Shown here one piece after another: positions 38,015-49,610 of a DNA stretch of 64,000 bases. The position numbers were made by a program, and so were the translations under genes. Numbering within the stretch: position 1 is the stretch's first letter; each line of letters starts with the position of its first letter. Source of the stretch: Callipepla californica brunnescens (lineage: Eukaryota; Chordata; Aves; Galliformes; Odontophoridae); assembly GCA_023055505.1 (NCBI GenBank), contig JALIRH010000018.1, positions 10,966,646 through 11,030,645 of the forward strand, in the 5' to 3' direction. The notes under the pieces were generated by a model that was not told the origin of the DNA, did not search any database, and saw nothing but the letters and a program-made list of their open reading frames with translations.

Positions 38015-38274
38015 ATCTATATCTATATCTATATCTATATCTATATCTATATCTATATCTATATCTATATCTATATCTATATCTATATCTATATCTATAT
38101 CTATATCTATATCTATATCTATATCTATATCTATATCTGTATCTATATCTATATCTATATCTATATCTATCTATATCTATCTATATCTATATCTATATCT
38201 ATATCTATATCTATATCTATATCTATATCTATATCTATATCTATATCTATATCTATATCTATATCTATATCTAT
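38015..38274. repeat. (ATCTAT)n hexanucleotide array, about 260 bp
   Basis: About 43 units of ATCTAT. There is one base change (CTGTATC near 38,138) and two places where a 4-base CTAT step replaces a 6-base step (about 38,167-38,190). The 97-codon frame with alternating L/Y and I/Y is a translation of the array. The near purity suggests ongoing slippage, so the length is probably variable between individuals. Confidence 0.97.
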
Positions 38275-40218
38275 GTAGAACTATATAACTAATAATAGAG
38301 AAAATATAGAAAATAGAGAAAAAAATAAATAGAACTAAAAACAGAGAAAAAGCAACTGAGAAGTAGGATATGCAAATAAACGTGCTTTGGGAAATCTCCT
38401 TGTTACTGAAAGATTTCTGTTGCAGTTTTTCTTTTTACCAAAGTCAAATAATCATTTTTACATTGCTTTTAAGGACTTTTTTGATTATTTTCATTTTACT
38501 CACATCTGTAAAATTATTACTAAGACTAGGTTAGCATGAAGATTGTTCCAACTTGACCACATCATGTCACTATCTTTTCAATTGAAAAAATAGAACGTCT
38601 TATTATTTCTAAAACACACTTCCTAAAACTTGTAGAGAAATCATGAGAAGACTTCTGTGAATCCTTGATGAGGAATACACTTCTCAGAGCTTGTATACGT
38701 TTGCTGAATAACTGTCTCAGGTTAATTACTTATGATTAACTCCATGTTTTTTTTTAAGAATCTCTACTTTAGTTGGTTTGGTTTAGTTCAATAGATAGAT
38801 ATTTCCCTTCCTTGCCTTCTCATTTCTATTTCTGTATTACTCTCTATTGCAGAAATGAATTTATGTGGATAAGAACAAACAAAACATCTTGTGTCACAGT
38901 ATGTAAATTATGCTATCTGAAGAATGCATTTTCATTTTAAGACTTCATTCCTGTTGAAGGCAGAGCAAAGATGACAATCAATTTCAATAGCATACCCAGA
39001 ATAGCTTATGTTCACTAGTAGAATCAGGTAGAGCTTTTTTCAAGACTTTTTTGTTGCTTTTCTCTGCTATTGCCTCTTACATAAGTCTGTATCATAGAAT
39101 AGCAGATCTAACAGTATAGCACACACACACACACAAAAAAAAAATCTGGTGAAATCAAAAAGAAAAAAATGATATTCATAATAAGGCTTCTGTTTAGGTC
39201 CCTAAGATCTAGGACTCAGTAAAGGACTGAATTCAGGTCTTGATATCTTGCCTTGAGTTTTCCTAACTGTGAACATTTGACCACCATTGAACAGAATAAT
39301 CTTTGTTGCCACAGTGATATGACTGCATTCAACAAAGGATCATTGAGGTGGAATTTAGAAAATGCTGTTTAATAGATATTCCAAGAAAATACCAAATCTT
39401 TACAACGTATAAAATAATAGCTGATAACTAGAATTGTACCGTATAGATTTCTCATGGCTGAGCTGAGTTCCATGATCTCTCTCCTGACAAAAACTGTGGA
39501 AAACTGAAATGAAATATTCCCTTTTCTACTTTTTTTTTTTATATATATATATGGCAGTTAAAGTACTATAGTGTTAGTTTTGCTCAGATACCTAGTTTCC
39601 TTAGACTGCTTTGATTTGGAAATAATATGCAAACCAGAGAATAGAGTATGGTCAAAAAGGTAGCAACAACAGATAGAGGCAAAGCAAACAGAGCAGATTC
39701 CCTGGTGCCTAAGCTGTCTGCATGCGCAGTCATTGGAACTGAACAGTCATTGGAATGGTTTTGTCCCTGAAATGGGAAGATGGGTTCTTTCTCGTTCCTT
39801 GAAGTGAATGACAAATAATAGTCTAAAACATTTAACAGGCATGGTTCAGTAGCTGATATGGAATGTTGTTCACTCAAAGTAACCAATTTGATTATTGAAC
39901 CCTGTTTTGGAGGCCAAAAGAATTAATTAGTATAGATATAAGCTAATTCACAGACTGTTTGTCTTGCTGATGGTTGCTAGAGCAGCCGGAGCCTATGGCT
40001 CCGAAAGAATCTTTCCACTATACAGTGTTTTTTCTCCTTTTCTAACAATTTCAGACTAAAATATTCCTTATGTTGGCACTGCTCCTACGCTTGGCTGGGC
40101 TAGGCTATGATGAATAGAACAGAGCAAAATAGATTAGAATGCAAAAATCCTGACATTGATTAAAATGCCACAGATGCAGCCATATAGTTTACAAGTTACT
40201 TGTTATAAGCAATCCTTC
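38275..40218. other. AT-rich unassigned sequence
   Basis: Contains a short (CA)n at 39,119-39,136, an (AT)n at 39,539-39,552, and a small GC-rich hairpin CGGAGCC-TAT-GGCTCCG at 39,987-40,003. The 100-codon minus-strand frame at 39,584-39,886 has no recognisable motif. Confidence 0.5.
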
Positions 40219-40221
40219 ATA

Positions 40222-40283
<62 letters not shown>
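40219..40283. repeat. (AAT)n microsatellite
   Basis: About 20 uninterrupted AAT units, one of the purest trinucleotide tracts in the window and likely polymorphic. Confidence 0.95.
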
Positions 40284-42832
40284 TGGAGGTGTCTTGCAGA
40301 GTTAAATCTACTTTTCTCTGTCCCTCTCTGACTCTCTATTCACATCAAGGAGATGAGTATTGAAGAATCACAACTGCTGATCTGTCTGATGTAGTAATGT
40401 CTACAAGGAGTCCTCTATCTTCAAGAAGCAAATTATGTTTTCAAACAGTGGAATTCAGCTCCCAGCTTCTGTCCCAAAATCATCAAAACTTTACCAACCA
40501 AAGTGTGGATAGTGAATGCCAAGAGGATATTTTTATGAAACCATAAATACAAATGTAAATCTTAAGGCCTGCATTGTTTCTTGAGTTTAGTTTTCTCTGG
40601 TTTCTGTGTAGTAGGAGTACTTCTGTTTTATTTGCGTTCAAATTCAGTACACACATACTGATTCTGAATAATTTGCTACTTGTGTTCTTTTTCTGTCATT
40701 TAGAGATGTCTAAAAAAGTATACTAACGTCAAGAACCTTGCCACTTCACTACCAGGTGGTATTTTTCCTTTGGGACAGCTATTGTCTCAAGTAGGAATTA
40801 TCGCCTAGATATGATATATTCAGTACTTAATTTACTTCCATGAATCTACATATTTTATTCCTTGCTTTTGCTATTTTTTATTTAATACATTAAAAAAAAA
40901 AAAGTTTTTTTTTAATGTTAGTTTATCCCAAAACAGACAGGTATATACGCACATTATTTTACATATTTTATTTTGTATAAAACATTGGCAATATGAGATT
41001 GTGTTTCAGTTATAAATACATTCTTTCCTAAATATGTTAGCAATATATTCTAGGATACTCTTTTTCTTCTTCTTCTTCTTCTTTTTTAAATTCTCCATTC
41101 TTCATTTCCAATTTCTCTATACTTAGAGCTATAACCTTTCTCGAAACAAAGATTATTAGAAAAAGGGAATCAACACTACTTGAAATATAAATTCTTCCCA
41201 TTAATTTGATAGAATCCTAATATATTCTTATAAGTTGGATTTTTTTTCATTTGTTTAAAAATGTAATGTTATAAACTAGCACTACCCTTCATTTTACACA
41301 CAAAGCAGCAAACACAATAGCTAATTGCTTGCTATTCCTTATACCCTTAAATTCTCAGCCTCATATGATTTTCATTGATGACATCAATTGTTTTGCCTGA
41401 GATATGAAATATCCTAAATTTAACGCTGCTGGTACTCAAAAGAGAAGAAAGTTCGCTATTCAGAAGCTACTTGAAGATTATTATATAATTATTTTTTGCA
41501 GTTCTACATTGGAACTTACACTCTCTCTGTTGATGTTATTTTTTGTCAATCAGGATACAGAGTTTGTTTTATTCTCTTTCCTGCATTCATCAGACTGAAG
41601 TGTAAAGGCTGATATTGACCTACTTTAATAGGTTGATGCATACTCCTCATAAAACAAAGTGACATCTGTATTTTTGTTTTTCTGAATTGTCACTCTCATG
41701 ATGACTAATAGTATATAATGATGCTTGGCGGCTGTCAAAAACAAAAAGACTTTTCTCCGAATTATAGTTCTTCCTTCTAGGACATTATGATATCTACATT
41801 AAGGATGTGGGTACATTAGCTTTCCATTAGATATCCATATGTTAGTAACTTATCATGATCTCCCTTACAGTGGAGTAGAAAATCAACTGAGATTGGGATA
41901 CAACTATTTAACCAGTTTTAGATTCTGCTTCACAGTGGAATGAATAAATCTCCAGAGGCCATGTATGGTATGGAGTAGGTCTCTGCCAAACAAAAGAAAG
42001 ACAATTAGCTTAAATGTTACTCCAACAGTAGAGACTCTTAACGTGAGGTGATGCTACTCTGAGTATCACATAAAATATCAGTGACAAAAGATTTCAGTTC
42101 TTTTTAGATGTTTTAGTTCAGTGGGTAAGCAGCTAAAATGTCTATTCATAAGTAGTATGTGTCTTACTACTCATTCTGACATTTCTGTATAATCTGGTGT
42201 TTAATTAACAGAGTATTTAATTAAAATCATCCAATTTTTAGCAGGTTCGGTTTGAAATATTTTTTCTAATCAATTACTTTTACATATAACGAAGAAGTAT
42301 TTGTTGTTTGAAGGATTCTTTGTTTTCTTTTTTTCCTTTTTTCTGTTCCTTTTTTTTTGTTTTTTTCTTAATTATTTTAAGGGTAAATATCTTTTTTTTC
42401 TCCTTAATTAACTGAATTTATGACTCTTGTAAGGTTCTTGTATGACACTATCAGAAAGTACAGAATATCTTTGATTGTTAAATCACAAAGATTGGTGAGA
42501 ACACATAGTTCAAATGCACAAAGAGAATTCTTGCTAAATCTTGCTTGCTGACGTTAATACAAAATCTTTCATGTTAGTAGGACTATAATGACATTTACAA
42601 CATTTACAGTAGAATAAGAATTTGCAAACATATATAATTCCACTTCTGCACCTTACTAATGTCATCATTCTTTTATTCAGTGTGCTGATGAAGCAGTCTA
42701 TGCACCCTACACGTAAAAGTTGATCTTCAATCGTTTATACATGTAGGAAGCTACATGTAGAAAATAACCTGTGGAATACAGAAAATGTGTGTATACGTGC
42801 ATGAGTATAATTTGAAACACCTATGGAAAGTA
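40284..42832. other. AT-rich unassigned sequence with short pyrimidine tracts
   Basis: A (CTT)n tract lies at 41,064-41,086 and T-rich stretches at 42,318-42,405. No gene or transposon is recognised. Confidence 0.5.
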
Positions 42833-43366
42833 AGAGTACTTCTCCAAAAGTAACACTTCCTATTTTATTATGTTGGCATGCAACATCAAAGGTGGGTACT
42901 GATGGTATGGTAGTTGAGGCCACCAATATTCCATTATATTTTGCTGCAACAGAGGGACAATCTGACAAAATTGTTTCTGTCATGGTAGTGCAGATGAAGA
43001 AAAGGTGTGAAATTGAATTCCTTCATGCAGAAAAAATGGCATCAACTGACATTCATTGAAACTTGTTGAACATTTATGAAGACCAAACAGTGGATGTGAG
43101 CACAGTGAGGCTGTGAGTGGTGCATTTCAGCAGTAGTGACACTGACAGTGGATCACCTCCGTTTGTGCACACTTTTACAAGGACAGTGTGCAGTCTTTTT
43201 TTTTTTTTTATGCTGGTGAAAACACATAGCTAATGATAGTAACTGTGTTGAAAAAGAGCATTTGTAGCTGAGGATTTGCTCAATCAAATATTGTTACTGT
43301 GCTCTTTGCATCTGTTGTAGTTTTCGTCGAAATAAATTGGAGGCACTACATTCAGTGTAATCTACA
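42833..43366 (+). mobile_element. Mariner-derived non-autonomous element, copy 5 (534 bp)
   Basis: The left end ACTTCTCCAAAAGTAACACT and the right end TTGGAGGCACTACATTCAGT are decayed inverted repeats, flanked by TA at 42,831-42,832 and 43,367-43,368. It is in the opposite orientation to copies 1, 3 and 4. The plus frame 42,823-43,059 ends in a segment like EFLHAEKMASTDIH. After a stop comes LLNIYEDQTVDVSTVRL in the same frame, the mariner helix-turn-helix region seen in copy 3. The catalytic domain is absent. Confidence 0.87.
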
Positions 43367-46300
43367 TAAAGTATTATTCTTGATAATACCACTTTAAAAA
43401 AAACAAACAGCTGTTTATTGAGCTGATGAGAAATTCTCAATGCTATTAATAAATACACTGATAATAACATAGAGTAAATAGCAAGCAACTAATATTTTTC
43501 TGTTTTATTAGGCTACATTTACCCTATTAGTCTTGTTCATTCCATGTTCCAGTGTACACAAATGCTGGGGTGGACATAAGTTCTGTATTTGTTCTGTAAA
43601 ACTTAACATGAAGTGAATCAAGGTGCTTACATTACACAAAACATTTGTAGTGTTACAGCCTTTATTTAATTGTATAAGACTTTGTGAAATGACAACTCAT
43701 TCTTTTTATTCATTTTCAGTTATCTTCCTTCACTGACTTTGTGCAGAAAATATAATCTTTTCAGGAAAATCATAATTAGCTGCCAGATTTATTTGTCAAA
43801 GACATTGATCCCCACAGGTTATTGTCAAGAACCAGGTTGCTGATATCTTAGATTGTTATTCTATTTTTCAATCTAATGCGGAATTTTACTGTCAGATTAT
43901 GTTTAAGCTATATAGATATGCTGTGCTCTACTTTTAAGAAATTTCTTAGAGACTGCATTAAGTACACCGTCATATAATTATGTATTTTTGTTCTGCTAAG
44001 ACCCCTTTTGCTGGTCATGTGTTTTTTAAGGAGTACCTTCAATGAAAGCATGACATTCTCACCTGCGTGTGGTGGTTCAGTTAATGTCATACTCCAGTCT
44101 CAATGAAAGAAATGTAACAAGAGTTACATCACTTCCGAGTTCTTGACAGCACCATTAGAAATACAGAAGTGTATTGCATGAAAATCTGTTCTGTGGTTCT
44201 TTTTGCTGTCCTCATACTGAAATTACACTTAGTGGAAACAGGAACAGATCTTACTGACAAGTGTCATTGTTCTTGAACTGTTCTTAGAGGAGCCTACTGT
44301 GTGGGTTGTGGCAGTAGAGATGAAGGTTTTGTAGCCTGTATATCAAAATGAAGCAGGTAGGACTGTGACTTCAGAGCAAGGAAAGTGACAGTTTTTCATG
44401 CATTATCTCCCTTGCTGTAGCACTTTAATACATGCAAAACAGAGAAGGGTGTCTCTTGCACATGTGGTACCAAGGGTACCTAAATGAGTAGGTTCACGCC
44501 AACGATGGACAAAAAGAATAAAGGGATCATTAATGTAATGCCACCTTTGAGTGTGCCTTATTAGTGAGCAAGTCAGTTTTCAATGGGTTTCTGTTTTGAT
44601 TAAATGAAGCTGCTCAGTATTCTGTCTGTATTTTTGTTTATAAATATTTCTGTTTCCTAGTTCATCTGTTCTCAGTATATTTTCTAAGTAGGTAGAACTC
44701 ACTTCTCATGAAGATCAGTGGAGAATACACTGATTTGTAACAACCACACATTTCAATGAAATTTTACTGACTTTCACTGGAGTGATTCACAGGTCCAGAC
44801 TGGGTGATTTCTTACTGTAACTAGTATGAGCCTTCTCTTCACGTCACCCCATAATCCAAGTATTTCTAAAGGATGTGGACGATCCATAATAAAAGGCCTT
44901 GTATTCCACTGAAGTTTACAATGAATAATAATAATAAGTTCAGTTCCAAAAAAAAGAGAGAAAACCATAGACATGGGGTCACATATAGCCTCTGGGAAAC
45001 AGCAGATCAGAACAGGAAACTGGAATCAGATGAAAATATAATGAAGTCCTCCACAACTGTGTATCTCCAGCAATGCTGTTTAAACTTGATTACAGCTGTT
45101 TGGTATCAGTATTTCACATTCTCACTGTGTATGTATACACTCACCTCACATTTCCAGGCCAAATAAATCTATTCACTGGAAAGAGTTTTCAGAAAAAAGG
45201 ACAGTACTGCTTTTATTCAAAAGCCTGTAGATGGTGGCAATCTAATTAACAGATCTCTAAGTTTAACTTTGTTAAAAACAAATATTTGTATAAGGAAATA
45301 CAATTTCACTTCTGTGAGATTAGCTGCAATGCATTAGCTCCCCTACAATGCGGGGGAGGAACAACTATTTTTAATCAACAATGCTGACTATGGTAGTCTG
45401 TATTATTTTTCTGTTCTCTATGTTCCTGCAAGGGAAATGTTCACCACACTTAGTAATAGTAGTACTTCAGTTGACATAATATGGCTGCAGCGCTATTCCA
45501 GAAAATATTCCAATTTAGTAGTGTTAAAATAGCAGTAAAAAGTATTTTTTCCAAGAGCAATTTACTTTTTTCTTAAAACTCACTATAACAGCTGATGAAT
45601 TTTCATGTTCCTCTGGGAGGCTTGTTTATTAACTTTCAGTTCTCTCTGTAGTATGTTTGTTTGTTTTTTGTTATCTTTCTTTCTGTTATCTTTTTTTACT
45701 ATTAGAGCTCCAAAACCAAAAATGCACAGAAGATCAGAGAAAAAGGTAAATACATTCACCTTTAGATTCTGTGGCTGTAACTGAAACAATTCAAGCTGAT
45801 CAAAAATATTCATTTTGATTGAAGGGTCATTTTTCATTAAACTAAACAAATATTCTCATCAATTTCCCTTCTGAACTTACTGCTATCATCTGGAATCTTA
45901 AAAACAAATGATTTTTTTTTTTCCCCAGCATCTTCATCTGGCCCAACCTCCAGCACAGTTTTCTAAATGAATTCCAGTACTTTTTCCTCAGAACACGTAA
46001 TCCCTGTTTGCAGCCTCCTGGGAAACTTCCTCAGGAGCAGATAGAACTTGATTTCCCTTTCTATCTGTTACTCTCACAGACGGTATGTCATCAGTAACAA
46101 ACGAGATTTTTGGTAGCTCAAATGCTCCATCCAGCAGAGAACAATAAAGGCACCAGGGAATGGTAGAAGTAATACATTACATTTAAGGTTAGGTCTGAGA
46201 CTTGTACCCATGTCTGCCATTACTCACTGCAGTGGATTTAATGATGTTACCATTTCAGATTTTTCTGGTTTAAGAACTTATTACTGTAGATGCTGTTTCC

Positions 46301-46721
46301 TCTTTTAGTAGTCCCTGGAGTGTCTCAGATATTACTTTATGTTATTGATAGCAGATGAGGTCATAGTCTCTGTGGTATATGGGACATTTCTGGTGAAAAT
46401 ATTATCATTTACTGTCAAGTGTAATTTGAGAAAAGAAACCAATTTCCTCACACATTGTGTACATATTAAATAAATAAATATATAAAAAGAAAAAAAAGAA
46501 GGAACCAAGTAGTAATAATTTAAAATAATGGAAGCAATAGAGTTATCTTTGTGGAATCACAGACTTTGCAATTGAAAGCTCTTTAAATTTTATCCAAGTT
46601 CTCGAGCCATCAGGGTTCTTTGAAAGGTCCCAGTGTAAATTTTTCTCCTGTGAAACATAATAAAATAATGCTCTAAAGAAGAACAGCATTAGTCTATTAA
46701 AAAAAAAAAATCTCTAGAATA

Positions 46722-46784
46722 TCTAGGGGTCCCTTCTAAACCCTGCAGTTCTGAGGTGCTGTGATCTTGTGATTATGTGATTCT
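46722..46784 (+). mobile_element. Possible decayed CR1 3' tail
   Basis: GGGGTCCCTTCTAAACCCTG followed by CTGTGATCTTGTGATTATG and TGATTCT is similar to the CR1 ending GGTCCCTTCCAACCC plus ATTCTGTGATTCTGTG. Only about 60 bases, so moderate certainty. Confidence 0.5.
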
Positions 46785-48588
46785 TTAGTATTAACTGTTT
46801 GTGCATGAAACTTTTGAGTTCTTATTTTTCATTTATTGTAGTCCTTCAGTACCTACTGAAAGGCACCATAGGTTTTGAAACCTCTCCATCTACTCATTTT
46901 ATCACTTTTCCATAAAGTTAATGTTGACAAAAATAATCATTTTTAAATTACTGGCTTTTTCCAGGAGAAGGTAGTTATGTTGATGATGGAAATTAGATAC
47001 AAAACAGTCTGAACCTAAGTGTCTCCCAACACCACTTGACTTTCATCTATTATTATACCAGAAACTGATACAAAATTTTAATTAAAGTCTGAAATACTCA
47101 GTTAACATTTTATTATTACTATTATATATACACATTTTTCTTATATGTTCCAGATGAAACTGCAAATGATGAAACAGTAACAGGACTTGCTGTGATATTT
47201 CAGAAGACAAAAATAGAGGAATTCTAAATTTTTCAAGAAAATACTCATTAGTGAGATTTTAGTATTTGCGCCACCTGCTCAAACAGTTCAAAAAGTTCAG
47301 ATGAATTTTATTTATCTCATGTTTAGATGAATGCAACCTAAACAACTAATCTTTGTCATTTTACCTACTTTAATGAAAACCCATACAATACATTTTCCTT
47401 GAATAAATAAGAAATTTTGGGGAAGTAGGGAAGAATGAACATAATAAAATTTAGTTTTAAATATGAAGTTCTAGTCATTGGGAGAAAAAAACTATACCTG
47501 TGTTGTTGTAAATCTATTATAAAGTTATTAGAATTTTTGTAGCTTTACCAGGTGCTGTTCACAGTCTTAGTGAATATGAAGAAATAGAAAGAGATAAAGA
47601 AAGGTACTACTGTCTGCCTTCTAAACAGCTACCACTGGACATGTGTTTAAAAGCCAGTAACATTCCAGTAAGTGAAATGGAAAAAATGAACATTTGCTGA
47701 AAGAACTTAAGTGTAAAGACCATGATAATAATATATTCTGTTACATTATCTGAGAATGAGTAACTACAATTTGCCAAGTCACAGAATAGGAAAGTCTGAA
47801 AAATTCAGGTCTGTTATCAGATCTTTTTCTTTGTGTGGTACATCAACCTACTTACTCAGAAACAAAGAAGCATGTAAGAATATAAATAAAGCAGAGTTAA
47901 CTTGCTATACAACCTTGTTGACTATTTCTAAACATGATTATACATTTTATCCAGAGAGTGAATCAAGAAATTAATGCATACCTTTTAAAATCCAGGAATG
48001 CTAAGATTCCTGAAAAATTGTAATAGTCCATGACTGTGCAACTTGCTTTTTATATATCCTGACTCACTTCCTACATCGTCAATAAACTACCTTCCATTTG
48101 CTTCTTGAAACTTGGAATAATTAAAAATCCATTACACTTCCCTCTCTGCAATGTCAGTACGTAAATTTAGCTTCTGCAATGTTGAATCTCATATGAAAAG
48201 TGATATAACTCATTCAAAGTGTCACTTACCTGCAATGCTAATTTATCCTGGGCCATCAAAATTTTGCAAATACACTTCATTTATAAATTAATATTTTAAA
48301 ACTAAGTACTGTTCATTTGTTGACTCACAGTTCAAGCATTTATTCTTGTTAATCAAATGTGGACTTCTTTAGGTATTTTTATTCCTCATAATTCCCAGAT
48401 AACAGACTCAAGGATGATCAGTGAATTTTAGCACTGAGAGCTGCAGAACTACATGGCCAGGATTTTACTTCAAGTTTCTTTTTCCAGCAACTCAGTAAGA
48501 CATTACATGAAATGAGATCTGTTAAACTGTATATAGAATTTACCTTCATATTTTTTCTCCTTGTATTTACGCTCTTTTAGAATGTAAA

Positions 48589-48609
48589 TTCTAAATTTTA
48601 AATTTAGAA
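48589..48609. repeat. 10-bp inverted repeat with 1-nt spacer
   Basis: TTCTAAATTT, one T, then AAATTTAGAA. It is purely low-complexity AT and may be chance. Confidence 0.8.
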
Positions 48610-49185
48610 AAATCTAGATAAATTTTAGATTTAGGAAATAAAAACCTACCCCAGTCCTCTCTGATCAACTCAAACCTAGTATGTATGAACCTAGGGCTCA
48701 CAAGGAGGGATAAATAGATGTAGTTAATCTGCAACAGATAGGTATGTGTAATTTGTTACAGATTTCTGCCATTATTATTCTTCATTATTGAATCTCATTT
48801 TCAGTTTTGCGTTGTGAAAAATTTGCTTTTCTAAGTTTTTCTGAAGATGTTGCTCAAGTTTTCCATTTATTATTAAAACTTGATATATTCTAGAAAGCAT
48901 GTACTGCAAATAATCATAGGAATGTTGGCAAATTCTAGGATTCATGTATTTGAACCTCTTTTTCAAAGCAAGACTGAACCCAATTCAGGATCAGATCAAC
49001 CAGTAGTTCGCTCAGCCAAAGCTTGAAAACATCCAGAGATGAAGATTTCAGAGAAACTTTGCATAACTTGTTCTTGTACATTATTCTCCAGCTTTCTTTT
49101 ACTAGCAATTATTTAACTACTAAGAAATGTTCTATTTTTTCCCATTTTCCAATCAAATTTGATTTTTTACTGTATTTATTGATTA

Positions 49186-49213
49186 TTAATGAGATTATTG
49201 ATAATCTCATTAA
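49186..49213. repeat. 13-bp perfect inverted repeat with 2-nt spacer
   Basis: The left arm TTAATGAGATTAT (49,186-49,198) and right arm ATAATCTCATTAA (49,201-49,213) are exact reverse complements around TG. It would extrude as a cruciform more easily than most sites here. Confidence 0.9.
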
Positions 49214-49309
49214 AATTAAAGATGTGGTGTGGATCTCTTTCAATAATACTGAAGCATTTTACTCTCTTAACTGTTTATGTCAAATCAATGAAAAAAAATC
49301 AACAGCGCA

Positions 49310-49610
49310 TTGCCAGGCCCCTGCACGCATTCTTCCCATGACCCCACAGGGCCATCTGGTTGTCCACGCTCTGGACCATATGTACTGAGAGGCTCCCAGA
49401 CAAGCCTTCCCATCACTATGGATTTGCAAGGTGTTTGTGTGGGTTTTGGCTGACTGACCACTGCCCCTAGCCCAACTCTGCTCCTCCCCTGGTGCTGTGC
49501 GGTGTGGACCTGCTCAAGGAGAGCATGACATTGGTGACTTCTCAATGGCCCTAGACTCCAAGCTTCTGCACCACCAGTAAGTCACCCTTGACTCTTGTGC
49601 CAGACATCAC
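49310..49610. other. GC-rich patch of unknown origin
   Basis: Some 300 bases clearly richer in G and C than the flanks, with sharp edges on both sides. No repeat family, splice-bounded exon or long frame identifies it; the minus-strand frame of 86 codons (49,285-49,545) is the longest. It could be a fragment of a mobile element or a processed insert. Confidence 0.4.

Noticed and set aside
38015..38274. CRISPR-like regular array
   Set aside because: There are no spacers; it is a simple tandem hexamer in a vertebrate genome.
38015..38292. 97-codon frame with alternating L/Y then I/Y
   Set aside because: It is the translation of the ATCTAT array and its end, with no other content.
39987..40003. 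GC-rich hairpin CGGAGCC-TAT-GGCTCCG as a terminator
   Set aside because: Hairpin terminators do not apply to this vertebrate DNA; no T run follows and arms of 7 bp arise by chance.
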